Numbered from the stretch's first letter, positions 1 through 9,433 are shown. The stretch: 64,000 nt of DNA from Platanthera guangdongensis (GCA_039583875.1 CM077159.1:105921295-105985294), one strand, 5' to 3'. A program made the numbers and translations. Notes: generated by a model not told the origin, from the sequence alone.

Positions 1-525
1 GGCTTGCCTTGCAACCAACATGACTTTGAATCAACCTTTGGTCATCATTTCCGGCCCTCGGTTGCAAAGACAAAGAGCCGATATGATGGTTGGACCTTTC
101 CCCGGAACTTCGGTGAGAGTGCCTTCAAGGCACCTTATGAGGAAATCCGCATGGGAAATTATGGTCAATTCTCTAGCGGCCATAATGGAAAGCAGGCACC
201 AAAAGCCAAGCCTGTTATACAGAAGGTGAAGAAGTCTTGTGACTGCAATCACTGTGAGGCCCCCACCTCCAGATCCAAAGCCCCGGCTGTACCCACCGTT
301 CCTAGGGTAAGGCAGGAGCCTATGAAGAGGTACAACAGATTCGACTGTTGGTGTTGTGGCAAAGTCGGTCACTTTTCTGTGGATTGTTGGTTTAATCCAA
401 GGTATTACGAGACTCCCTATGTTAGCAATGCGAGGCCGACCACTCGTAGGGTTAACCAACCGAGGGGGAGTATGCTAACCAGGAATCTAGGACCCAAGTT
501 CGATTGGGTTCCTAAGGGAAATTAA
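1..525 (+). CDS. gag: gag C-terminal part with CCHC zinc knuckle (element A, truncated by window edge)
   Basis: An open frame runs in from the window edge and stops at TAA 523-525. A CX2CX4HX4C zinc knuckle (CWCCGKVGHFSVDC) occupies nt 346-387. It corresponds to the second, C-terminal knuckle seen in element C at 34979-35020. The rest is basic and low-complexity, as expected for the nucleic-acid-binding tail of a copia Gag that packages element RNA in the virus-like particle. The pol frame lies one base over and begins just after a pyrimidine-rich stretch ending in CAG (526-538). The N-terminal Gag is outside the window, so completeness cannot be judged. Confidence 0.85.
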   Translation, partial: GLPCNQHDFESTFGHHFRPSVAKTKSRYDGWTFPRNFGESAFKAPYEEIRMGNYGQFSSGHNGKQAPKAKPVIQKVKKSCDCNHCEAPTSRSKAPAVPTVPRVRQEPMKRYNRFDCWCCGKVGHFSVDCWFNPRYYETPYVSNARPTTRRVNQPRGSMLTRNLGPKFDWVPKGN

Positions 526-532
526 TTTTGTT

Positions 533-2077
533 TTGCAGGAATGTCAAAAGGCCATCAAAACGCCGATCTGGTATTTGGACAGTGGATGCTCCCGGCATAT
601 GACTGGGACAAGAAGCCTGCTGCGTGATTACACTCCAGTCGAGAATGGACCCAAAGTCTTCTTTGGAGGGTCAGATCGAGGAGTCACCAGAGGTTACGGT
701 ATGATTTTCAACGGTATAATCTCTATCACCGACGTGGCTTATGTTGAAGGGTTAAACCATAACCTGATCAGTGTAAGTCAGTTATGTGATAAAGGTTATG
801 ACGTTAAGTTCTGCAAGGATAAATGTCTGATAATTTCACGTACCTCTTCTGAGACGGTATTATCAGGCATTAGGAGCAGAAATATCTTCTGCTTAGATTT
901 TCTCAGTTTAGATTCATCTACCCCCGTATGCCTTGTGGCAACATGCAGTGCATCTCTTTGTGAACAATGGCACAAGAGATTGGCACATATTAATTTCAAA
1001 ACAATTAGTATGTTGTTTTCTAAAAACTTAGTAAGGGATGCTCCCAGTATCAAGTGCATCAAAGATAGCCCCTGTCCTGCATGCCAGATGGGCAAACAGA
1101 CTCGGGCTACCTTTAAGAGCATTGCAGACAAAGACTCTTCCCGGTGTCTTTATCTTCTACATATGGACTTGTTTGGTCCAATGCAAGTTTATAGCTTGGG
1201 AGGCAAGTCCTATACGCTAGTGATAGTTGATGATCATTCTCGGTTTACATGGGTGTTCTTCTTAAAACGAAAGTCAGATACGTTTGACATCTTCACTAGC
1301 TTTGTCAAGCAGGTTCATAACGAATTTAACTGCTCAGTGGTCAAAATCAGAAGTGACCATGGAACAGAATTCGAATCTTGTGCAATGATAGAGTTTTGTG
1401 AAGAACAAGGTATCTTTCATGAGTTTTCCTCCCTGCTCACTCCTCAGCAAAATGGAGTTGCAGAGAGCAGAAATAGAACTCTCATTGAAGCTTGCACGAC
1501 AATGTTGACAGACGCTTCTCTCCCAGAATACTTCTGGGTAGAGGCGGTCAATACAGCTTGTCATGTACAAAACCGAGCATTGATCAACAAGCATCATCGT
1601 AAGACGCCCTACGAGCTACTGAAAGGCAGGAAACCAACCATGTCCTACTTGAGGATCTTTGGTTGCAAATGCTATGTACTGAATAATGGGAAGTACCCGC
1701 GTACTAAATTTGGTGAAAAATGCTTCGAAGGCATATTCATGGGCTATAGTTCCCACAGTCGGGCATATAGGGTCTTCAATAAGAAAACCCTAGTGGTAGA
1801 AGAATCAATAAATGTTGTATTTGATGAAGGAAGTTTGCTTAACAGCAATTCTTCCAGTGGTTTTCTTGAAGATGCAGGTGCACGACTTGAACAGCTGGAT
1901 CTCGATGAGACCGCTAAAGATGAAACTCCTAAGTACGTCAAAGTTTCCACCTCCACGTCATCTGGGAATGTTGAAGATCAAAATGGAACAAATCTCTTAG
2001 AAGAAGGAGAAGCCCAAGAAGTAGTCGAAGCTCCAAACGCCAGATTTTTTGCTCCGGCACGTGAGGGATCATCCTAG
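533..2077 (+). pseudogene. pol: pol 5' part: aspartic protease, GAG-pre-integrase and integrase (element A)
   Basis: A 514-codon open stretch with no ATG at its start, so it is presumably expressed from the gag start. Protease: WYLDSG with catalytic Asp at residue 16 (nt 578-580). GAG-pre-integrase zinc motif: H147, H152, C181, C184. Integrase core: D212 (HMDLFGP), D275 (IRSDHGTEF) and E311 (QQNGVAES), with spacing D-62-D-35-E typical of Ty1/copia integrase. The frame is then lost near 2030-2047; the correct continuation is in the frame read from 2049. The protease-integrase segment itself has no stop, so this copy decayed little before the frameshift. Confidence 0.9.
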
Positions 2078-2589
2078 AGATCAGATCATCGTAGATCCTC
2101 GTGTTGGTGTCAGAACACGAAGAGGTACTATTAACGAAGTTTTGCATCTTAGCTTCCTGTCACAGGTTGAGCCAAAGAAGTTAGACGAGGCGAACAAAGA
2201 CGCGGCATGGATTTTGGCCATGCAAGATGAACTACATCAATTCGAACGATGCAACGTGTGGACGCTAGTTCCCAGACCACACAAGCAGAATGTGATTGGC
2301 ACCAAGTGGATCTTCAGAAACAAACTGGATGAACATGGTGTCATCGTAAAGAACAAGGCCATGCTGGTGGCTCAAGGTTACAGACAGGAGGAGGGGATTG
2401 ACTTCGACCAGACCTTCGCACCAGTGGCAAGGCTCGAGGCAATCAGACTGTTCCTGGCGTATTCTTCGCACAAAGGATTCATAGTCTATCAAATGGATGT
2501 GAAATCAGCTTTCTTGAACGGAGACCTGAAGGAGGAAGTATACGTCGCTCAACCCCCAGGTTTTGTCAATCCTACTTATCCAATCATGT
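2049..2589 (+). pseudogene. pol: pol middle part: N-terminal half of reverse transcriptase (element A)
   Basis: Continues pol in the frame one base away from 533-2077. It reads through the conserved copia reverse transcriptase blocks: [33 protein letters not shown], and [18 protein letters not shown], which carries the first catalytic Asp. Homology ends at PTYP, where a one-base loss (CCAATCATG where the frame needs CCAAATCATG, near 2581-2584) puts the rest of the domain in another frame. The enzyme would copy element RNA into cDNA; this copy cannot make it whole. Confidence 0.88.
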
Positions 2590-3697
2590 ATATTTTCTTA
2601 ATAAAGCTTTATATGGGTTAAAACAAGCTCCACGAGCTTGGTATGAGACTTTATCTAGTTTTCTTCTTGAGAACAAGTTCTCTAGAGGTAAAATAGATAA
2701 GACAATGTTTCTCAGGGAAGTCAAAGGCAAGATTTTGCTGGTGCAAATCTATGTCGATGACATAATATTCGGCTCAACGGACAACAATCTTTGCAAAACG
2801 TTTTCCAAACTTATGCAAGGAAAGTTTGAAATGAGCAGTATGGGAGAGCTAAAGTATTTCTTGGGACTTCAAGTGAAACAGTCTGAGGATGGAATCTTCA
2901 TCTCTCAGGCGAAGTTCACAAATGAAATCCTCAAGAAATTCGGCATGGAGAGTGCAACCTCTATGAGGACTCCAATGGGATCCACTATGTCTCTGAATAA
3001 GGATGAGAAAGGTAAACCTTTCGATGAAACCAAATACAGAAGCATCATTGGATCCTTGCTCTACCTTACTGCCAGTAGACAGGATATTATGTTCTCCACA
3101 TGTGTCTGTGCCAGATATCAGGTGAACACTAAGGAATCTCACTATATCGCTGCAAAGCGAATTCTAAGATACCTTAAAGGCACTCCCAATCTTGGCCTGT
3201 GGTACCCGAGAAACAATGATGTCGATCTAATAGGTTTTTCAGATGCTGATTTTGCAGGGAGTAGGGATGACAGGAAAAGCACCTCCTGGACGTGTCAATT
3301 CCTCGGACGAAGGCTTATTTCATGGAATAGCAAGAAACAGAATTGTGTTGCAACCTCCACAGCAGAGTCTGAGTACATCTCGGCAGGCAGCTGTTGCGCA
3401 CAACTCCTATGGATCAGAAACCAGTTAGCCGACTACGACCTTCAGTTCACGGAAGTTCCAATGTACTGCGACTCCTCCAGTGCAATTGCAATTGCCAACA
3501 ATCCGGTATCGCACAGCAGAACGAAGCATATTGAAGTGCGATACCACTTCATTCGGGAGCACGTGGAGAACAAGGACATCTCTCTCTGTTATGTCCCCAC
3601 GGACAAGCAGATTGCAGACATATTCACAAAGCCCTTAGACGAGGCCAAGTTCAGTCTTTTCAAAACTGAATTGGGGATGCTAAATTATGAGGAATGA
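2590..3697 (+). pseudogene. pol: pol 3' part: reverse transcriptase palm and RNase H (element A)
   Basis: Open from the frameshift at about 2585 to the TGA at 3695-3697. It begins with [13 protein letters not shown], reaches the catalytic YVDD at nt 2750-2761, and continues through LKYFLGLQV to the RNase H domain. RNase H features are SDADFAGSRDDRKST, the ATSTAESEY block and YCDSSSAIAIANNPV, ending in DIFTKPLDEAKF near the usual end of SIRE pol. All catalytic acidic residues expected by eye are present. Loss of function comes from the upstream frameshifts, not from active-site change. Confidence 0.9.
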
Positions 3698-4001
3698 AGA
3701 CTACAGAAGCTCCAGGATCATGCATCTAGGGGGAGCCTCTGCCAGGAACTCCATTGTGAGCACAGGTGCAAGAACTGAGGGGGAGCAAGGGGTCAAATGC
3801 TACAGACCCAGATTTGTAGAAGCCGAAAAGGGGGAGATTACCCTCTCGGCTAAGGCTAAGGTGGCTCCAAGTTTGCTCTCAAGAAATTGGTATTGGTAAT
3901 GAATATCTCTCTCAACTAAATTTCAAGATTATGATTTTCATTCCCATACGCTTTATTCACCTTAGCTTGTAGGGTTTAGGCTTCTTCAAATAGGGGGAGA
4001 T
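3698..4001 (+). other. 3' UTR with four GGGGGAG purine tracts, the last being the plus-strand primer (PPT)
   Basis: Between the pol stop and the LTR there is no long ORF. Four AGGGGGAG tracts occur at 3728-3735, 3778-3785, 3830-3837 and 3992-3999. The last directly precedes the LTR start and is the expected plus-strand priming site. The third (AAAAGGGGGAGATT) resembles it almost perfectly but lies 165 bp upstream. Confidence 0.8.
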
Positions 4002-4335
4002 TGTTGGGTATTGTATCCACAATGTACCTGATTTGAAGAAGCCCCTGAACAAGCTAAGGTAAATAGGCAATGTTTTTGACAAAATATTTCAAGTTGTGCT
4101 TGCAGTTATTCCTCGCTAAGCGCACACCAATATCAGGGTGCAGTAGGTCAATATACACGGGTCTGCACGACGTAATCCCTCGTTGAGCAGATCAGTGTGT
4201 TGGCCTACATGTACTCTCTCTATTGGAGTGCACTTACTTTCAAGTACAGGGTTGTGTTTATGCAAGAGCAGACAAGGAGCAAGGATGAGTCAAAGAGCAG
4301 CTCAGAGGCATAAGATGAAAAATCATCTAAGTAAG

Positions 4336-4706
4336 AATCGACGAGAATCACCAAGTGATTCTCGCCGATTCGGCGAGAATCACTAGTGATTCTCGCCGAA
4401 TCGTCGAGAATCACTGGCTAATTCTCGCCGGCTTCTTCTTCTCGTCGCAAAATACATGGAGAAGAAGAACTTGCTGAACACACAAAATCTCTCTAGTCTT
4501 CTTCCTACATCAGGCTTCAACAATCTACGAGAAGAATCAACGTTGTGATTCGACGAGAATCACGTTGTGATTCTCGACGATCGACGAGAATCACTTTGTG
4601 ATTCTCGATGGATCGTCGAGAATCACTTTGTGATTCTCGCCGAATCGTCGAGAATCACCCTTGATTCTCGACGATTCGACGAGAATCGCAAGTGATTCTC
4701 GCCGAT
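4336..4706. repeat. Palindromic array, unit GATTCTCGWCGA / TCGWCGAGAATC
   Basis: Two blocks (about 4336-4430 and 4527-4706) alternate GATTCTCG(A/C)CGA with its complement TCG(T/A/G)CGAGAATC, forming repeated near-palindromes of about 24-36 bp separated by short CAC...GTG linkers. The array lies about 120 bp upstream of the TATA box, in the U3 part of the LTR. It shares the TCGAC/GTCGA core with the differently flanked arrays of elements B and C. Confidence 0.85.
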
Positions 4707-4826
4707 TTTTACTTGGGCAATTTTCGGGATCAAGCTGGACCGGATTCTGCCGCTGGCACTATTTTGAACCGGATTTTGGGTTTCTACTTGTGGGACCCAC
4801 AACGGTCATATTGAAGTTGTCTACAG

Positions 4827-4834
4827 TATAAATA
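4827..4834 (+). promoter_or_regulatory. TATA box of the element A LTR
   Basis: TATAAATA in the context CAGTATAAATACAGG, 120 bp downstream of the palindromic array and in element sense. It is the best TATA match in the U3 half of this LTR. Confidence 0.7.
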
Positions 4835-5374
4835 CAGGCTTATTTTTGAACAGTAATACGACGGAATAAAATACATAGAAAGAAGCCGAGCGACGATCTA
4901 GACCTAAAATCGCGAAACTGCTCTGCCGCCGCCGTCGCCGCTCGCGCTAGTTGATCGCCGTTGTTGATCGCGATTCTTCCTGATCCTCCGGCGACAGAAG
5001 CTTAGCCAAGCTTAGTGTCTCACGCGTCTATCCAGAGATCCCTTGTCTCTCGATTTGTTGATCGGGAAAAACTTCCCCGTCCGAATCGATCGAGACGATC
5101 GATCCTAGAGTGACCGTTGGTAGACCTAGCTAGCTTCGCTACGAAGTTTGGATCTCTAAAGTACAGCAGCCGCACATCGTCGTCGCCGCCGATCCCGTGA
5201 ACCTAGCCGCTGCCCATCTTGTCGCCGTCGGTTCTGGGGAGATCCTCTCCAAGAGAGATCTAGGGTTGTGGACTCTTTGTGGACTTCAAGAACACGTCGT
5301 CAACAAAGAGGGACACCTTAGTCTCCAAACGTAGTTTGTATCTTTTGTACATTCTAGTTTTACTTTTGTTGTAA

Positions 5375-5567
5375 AGGAACGTAGGTTCCTAGTTGTAAGG
5401 TTTGGGTGCAACCCGTGTTGTGGGAGTGTTGACTCCTACGTGTGGAAGGGTTCCTTCCGATAGTGCAAGGATTGGATTTCAATCCTGTTGGTGAAGAGAC
5501 CGAGTCGTCCCTTGTTGGGAAATAGGTCGAAGGGGGAAAGTGGATGTACCCAAATCGGGGAACCACT
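5375..5567 (+). other. Hairpin chain and conserved U5 block in the element A LTR
   Basis: Five short inverted repeats follow one another: AGGAAC/GTTCCT (5375-5390), GGTT/AACC (5399-5413), GGAGT/ACTCC (5423-5436), GGAAGG/CCTTCC (5444-5458) and AGGATTG/CAATCCT (5468-5486). They are separated by 7-9-nt linkers with a GTGT-like core. A further stem AGTGG/CCACT (5539-5567) encloses CCC/GGG and is followed by ATAAAT. This last block recurs in B and C. All lie downstream of the TATA box, so they should be in the transcript. Confidence 0.7.
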
Positions 5568-5709
5568 ATAAATAGCTTGTGTACTCTTTTGTGCTGTGCT
5601 GTTTTATTTTCATGTGCAGGTACAATTTACATTCCGCAAAAACGCCACACGTCACCTATTCCCCCCCCCCCCCCATAGGTGAAGATAGTTGACACTAGGT
5701 GGACTTTCA

Positions 5710-6070
5710 ACCATGTGTTGTCGAAGATGCTTATTTGTCGAGATTATCCCAGCATGGTCATCTCCAGTGAGAAGAATATCATCCACTTATACCGCAAGCA
5801 CCACTAGACCCAAAGAGGTTTTACGAGTAAATATGGAGTGGTTAGCAGAACTTCTCGTAAAACCCACGGCCGCCATAATCCCGCTAAACTTGTCAAACCA
5901 AGCCAGTGGACTTTGCTTTAGGCTATAGATAGCCTTCCTGAGCCGGCAAACTTGTGTTTCCTCCTGAGCAACATACACTGGAGGTTGCTGCATGTAGACA
6001 TCTTCCTGAAGATCCCCATAAAGAAAGTCATTTTTGACATCCATCTGTGAAATGGGTCAATCCTTGTTGA
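5710..6070 (-). pseudogene. pol: Reverse transcriptase fragment of the Ale element (central part)
   Basis: The minus-strand translation from 6044 gives QMDVKNDFLYGDLQEDVYM, then ETQVCRLRKAIYSLKQSPLAW and FSGIM, which are the palm blocks of copia reverse transcriptase. Before the catalytic motif an extra base or two at about 5785 breaks the frame; the YVDDILLTGDD reading continues in another frame. The fragment ends abruptly at 5710, where element A begins. It is the continuation of the fragment at 13369-13690. Confidence 0.85.
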
Positions 6071-6075
6071 CATAC
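6071..6075. repeat. Target-site duplication CATAC, left copy (element TG)
   Basis: CATAC directly before the TG...CA-bounded LTR at 6076. The same five bases follow the right LTR at 13364-13368. Confidence 0.92.
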
Positions 6076-6370
6076 TGATGAGTCCACATTTTACACTGAT
6101 TTTTGGACTCATCTGTGCTAGTTTTATCTCCTTAGCACTACACTTGAGAGCCTTTATTGCTTATTTGTGTTTATGTACCTATTTCACGATTAAGTGCACT
6201 GTAGGCCCGCTTCTGTGTGTTTTCTGTGTTTCCATTTAGTTGTTATTCTTTAGCCCTATCTCGGGGATGTGGTGTGCACGTTCTGGTGGCCTTTCTGCCC
6301 CTTCTGCTGGTACAGTGGTCGTGTACGTGCTCCGGAACTGCTCGGGAGACTCCGACGATGCAGGAATACT

Positions 6371-6616
6371 GCGCACGACCACTGGACTTACTGCGCACGA
6401 CAACTGGTCGTGCGCCACTATTCGTGTGCATTACACCCCCTTTTTCATAACCCTGTCTCGGTAATCGCACGAGCACTGGCCATAGTGCGCACGACCACTG
6501 GTCGTGCGCCACTGCTCGTGCGCTTATATGTTGATGCTTCTTGTCCAGGTTGCAGGTTTATTTGGAAAAGCCGCACAATCATCGACCTACAGTGCGCACG
6601 ACCACTGGTCGTGCGC
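6371..6616. repeat. Palindromic array in the TG 5' LTR (arms GCGCACGACCA / TGGTCGTGCGC)
   Basis: Inverted repeats with 11-bp arms around a single C occur at 6393-6415 (one mismatch), 6487-6509 and 6594-6616, plus a half copy at 6371-6379. The last ends 34 bp before the TATA box. The 3' LTR has counterparts at about 12218-12261, 12335-12357 and 12442-12464, some with C-to-T decay. Confidence 0.85.
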
Positions 6617-6649
6617 CACTAATCGTGCACACTGCTTCTGCTGCCTCCG

Positions 6650-6657
6650 TATATAAG
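6650..6657 (+). promoter_or_regulatory. TATA box of the TG 5' LTR
   Basis: TATATAAG in CCGTATATAAGGTC, just downstream of the palindromic array. The same box is at 12499-12506 in the 3' LTR. Confidence 0.72.
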
Positions 6658-7525
6658 GTCCCTGCTCCGCGTTTTAGGTCAACGCCTGTCATTTTGCTGC
6701 AATCGGAGAGTGCGCGGGAATCGCCTTTTCACTTCTCCAGCTGCTCCATCACTTCCACCTTCGTCGGGAAGCCATTTCCAACTACTCCGAAGCTTTTCAA
6801 CACTCCGGCGAAGCCCTCGGCCATTGATGACTTCAACTTCAAGCTTTCCTGCAGAGTTGGTGAAGTAGATAACCTAGAGAACGGACTTAAAGGCCTTCGA
6901 GGTGACAGATCGTTGGTACCGGAAGCCTCCTTGGACTGAGCCCGGAAGCGGATTGACAACTCGCTACTCCGGCCACGACCCGCGGTGGATCTTCATTCTC
7001 TTTTGGTTTACTCCTCTTCCCCTTCCTCTGTGTTATGAATGTTTTGAGCAGTTTAATGAACATTTCCATCCCTGAACATCAAGTTTACTTTATAGATAAT
7101 GGAATGTTAGTCTCTTCTTATGCTTGTGAGTTCTGTCTGTGAATGCGCCTCGCTCACCACCCCACATCCACTTCATTCCCGTGCCTTGTCTGATTGCAAT
7201 CCACACAAGAACGCTGCAATCCATTAGCTTCCCTTCCACTCGCCCAACTGAAGTTCGGCATAGCGGGCGACAAACCCACTTCACCTTGCGAAGCGGTGCC
7301 TTCGACCCGCATAGCTTTTACTAGTTCAGTAGATCAAACATCCACAATCTCCCTAGTCCGCTATTTTCTTTTTGTTCTATTTTTAACTCTCATAACGATA
7401 TTCTCGGTACTGTTGCCGTTCTACGCTAATTGCATTCCTCAAGAGACCGACACTTGGGGATTTATTCCCAAAACTTTATTACTTGTGCGACCGGTGCACT
7501 TGCCGTATTACACGCATCAAGTTTT

Positions 7526-7543
7526 TGGCGCCGTTGCCGGGGA
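7526..7543 (+). other. Primer-binding site of element TG (tRNA-Asp type)
   Basis: TGGCGCCGTTGCCGGGGA lies 6 bp after the 5' LTR. This is the site widely used by Athila and Tat/Ogre gypsy elements, which are primed by tRNA-Asp. Confidence 0.9.
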
Positions 7544-7649
7544 ATGCAACTGTAGAGCGACTTCGGATGACTTCCAATATTGTTATAAGAGTTAGTATTG
7601 TTTTGTTTTGACTGCTGTTTCTTCTAGTGGGTAGTGTTTGCCACAGTGA

Positions 7650-8985
7650 ATGCAAGGCCGAGCTACAAGAGATTTTGTCACCTACGACCCAGAGATCGAG
7701 CGTACTCTCTTAGCACGAAGACGCGCCGCAGCCATCATTTTTGCCCCAATGGGAGACCAGCTGAATATTGATGCACGCAACCGAGTTGGAGGGATACCTC
7801 ATGACGACGAAAATGAAGTGAATCCTCCCCAGGTCCGCACCATGAGGATTATACTACACCCACTGTTGGGAGTATATACCCCGGTTTCGGACCTTCTATC
7901 ACCAAATCCTCAGTTTGAGATTAAACCAGCTATTCTGAATATTATTCGGAACAACGCTCAGTTCTCCGGAATGGCCACTGAAGACGCCCATCTTCACCTT
8001 ACAGAATTCTCCGAAATCTGCGCCACGTTCCGCTACGCTGGAATCCCAGATGAAACATTCAAGCTCCGCCTCTTCCCTTTTTCATTAAGGGACAAAGCCA
8101 AGACATGGCTCCACTCCCTTCCACCTGGAACAGCCCCCACCTGGGAGGCTTTGACTACAAAATTTCTAGCTAAGTTCCATCCGGTGGATCGGATCGTGAG
8201 CATGAGGCGCGCAATAGCCAACTTCCGCCAAGCCGATCAAGAAAGTTTAGCCGAAGTTTGGGAGCGTTTTAATGAGCTACTGAGGAAGTGCCCTAATCAT
8301 GGATTCCAAACGTGGAATCTCGTCAAACGTTTCTACTTTGGTATTGATCCCCACCACTGAGCCATGATCGATGCTGCCTCCGGAGGAACAATCATGAATC
8401 TTGCTCAGATGATGCTCTGAAAGTCTTACAAGACACCGCAACCCACAGTGCGTACTGGACCGCTGGAAGAAACATCCCACGAAGCACTAGTGGAGTGTTT
8501 GCCTTGGATATCCCCAAGCCTGCTCCTGCCACCCCAGTGATGGCAATCTCATGTCAAGGGTGCGAAAGCACTGATCATCACAGCTTCGAATGCTCAGGAG
8601 TTGAGGTACAAGACGAATCTTTGTTTTTGAATGAATCCGTTAATTTTGTTGCCAATCAAATCAGGGGAGTGACTTACTGGAATACTTACAACCCGGGGGT
8701 GAGAAATCACCCCAACTTTTCTTGGAATCCTAACACATCTGGCCAAAGATGGCAACCGGGGCAGCATCAAAACGATGTGTATGCTTCCGGTAGCCAACCG
8801 CGGCCGCCTCAACCGAATTATTCCCAAGGGCCCCCCATCGTTAAGAAAATTCTTTGGAAGAGATGTTCGAGAAGTTTGTTGAGATTTCCCAGACCAACAT
8901 GACAAATCAGGCCGCCTCGATGCGCAAACTGGAGGCACAATTGGGCCAATTGGCTCAAGTGGTTTCCGAGCGCGGCCGAGCTTGA
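7650..8985 (+). pseudogene. gag: Athila-type gag (element TG), interrupted by stop and frameshifts
   Basis: The first ATG after the primer site opens a 236-codon frame (7650-8360). It holds the retrotransposon gag core: LRLFPFSLRDKAKTWLHSL, WEALTTKFLAKFHP, and ESLAEVWERFNELLRKCPNH. A TGA at 8358-8360 ends it, but the homology continues as AMIDAASGGTIMN. It then shifts frame to 8495, where a CX2CX4HX4C knuckle (CQGCESTDHHSFEC, 8552-8593) is followed by the Athila-like NTYNPGVRNHPNFSW. A further shift follows near 8860. The capsid-type core looks well kept, which fits a family that keeps gag while discarding pol. Confidence 0.88.
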
Positions 8986-9069
8986 CCGCCCAAGGCACCT
9001 TACCGAGCACACTGAAAAGAACCCCCATGAACAGGAAAGCGCCTTGGGGAGGACACTTCGAGAAACCGC

Positions 9070-9433
9070 AACGAACTTGTCATTAATTGTAAAATCAATA
9101 ACATCGACACCCCAGCATTATGCGATTCCAGGGCATCCAGCAACATACTCACTTTGCAAGATGCTGCAAAGATGCAGTTACAAGTTGACATTGAAAATCG
9201 GAAATCGCTTATCTTAGCAAATGGCAATCTGGTTGACACGGAGGGCGGTGTGCGGGACGTTGAAATCGAGGTTAACGACACCAGTATCACCACTGACTTT
9301 CAGGTTTTGGGACCACAGGACAATAACTCCATTCCTATATAGTAGGAGTTCCATTCCTAACGGCCAGTGGCGCATCCCTCGACTTTTCCAAAGGCCGTGT
9401 CACTTGGCCAAACGAAGAGTCCACCCTCGATAA
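9070..9433 (+). pseudogene. Retropepsin-like segment (element TG)
   Basis: Reading INNIDTPALCDSRASSNILT resembles the Athila protease active site. The expected D-S/T-G-A reads D-S-R-A here, a Gly-to-Arg change at the active site. About 70 residues on, in a shifted frame, IVGVPFLTASGASLDF matches the second conserved retropepsin block (ILGRPFL). A stop at 9340-9342 and the frameshift break the gene. No reverse transcriptase follows; the next recognisable feature is an unidentified ORF at 9701. Confidence 0.7.

Larger units (their letters stand above)
1..5709 (+). mobile_element. Element A: SIRE/Maximus-like Ty1/copia retrotransposon, 3' portion
   Basis: The order gag zinc knuckle, protease, integrase, reverse transcriptase, RNase H is the Ty1/copia order. 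The motifs WYLDSGCSRHMTG, YVDD and the RNase H stretch with ADFAG and SRTKHIEVRYHF match the SIRE/Maximus lineage. The 5' LTR and most of gag lie left of the window. The element ends with a polypurine tract and an LTR running from TGTTGGG to ACTTTCA. It lies inside the reverse transcriptase of the minus-strand Ale element, whose reading stops exactly at 5710. There is no env-like ORF between pol and the LTR, unlike element C. Two frameshifts in pol make this copy non-autonomous. Confidence 0.93.
4002..5709 (+). repeat. 3' LTR of element A (1708 bp)
   Basis: It starts TGTTGGGTATTG directly after the purine tract and ends CTTTCA, with TG...CA termini. The end is fixed by the flanking Ale reverse transcriptase, whose minus-strand reading breaks off at 5710. 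Contents in order: a palindromic array (4336-4706), a TATA box (4827), a hairpin chain (5375-5486), a conserved GAACCACTATAAAT block (to about 5573), and a C14 loop flanked by CACCTAT/ATAGGTG (5653-5681). The 5' LTR is outside the window, so LTR divergence cannot be measured. Confidence 0.85.
6076..7519 (+). repeat. 5' LTR of element TG (1444 bp)
   Basis: It begins TGATGAGTCCA, which forms a terminal hairpin with TGGACTCATC at 6104-6113, and ends ACGCATCA. It contains a palindromic array (6371-6616) and a TATA box (6650-6657). It is nearly identical by eye to 11923-13363, with scattered substitutions, many at CpG sites. Confidence 0.93.

Noticed and set aside
3830..3843. AAAAGGGGGAGATT as the true LTR border of element A
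   Set aside because: No TG...LTR-like sequence follows; the TGTTGGG start after the 3992 tract matches the LTR starts of B and C.
6217..6622. ORFs in the TG LTRs (and 12063-12471)
   Set aside because: Overlapping frames on both strands produced by the GC-rich palindromes; they lie in U3 sequence upstream of the TATA box.
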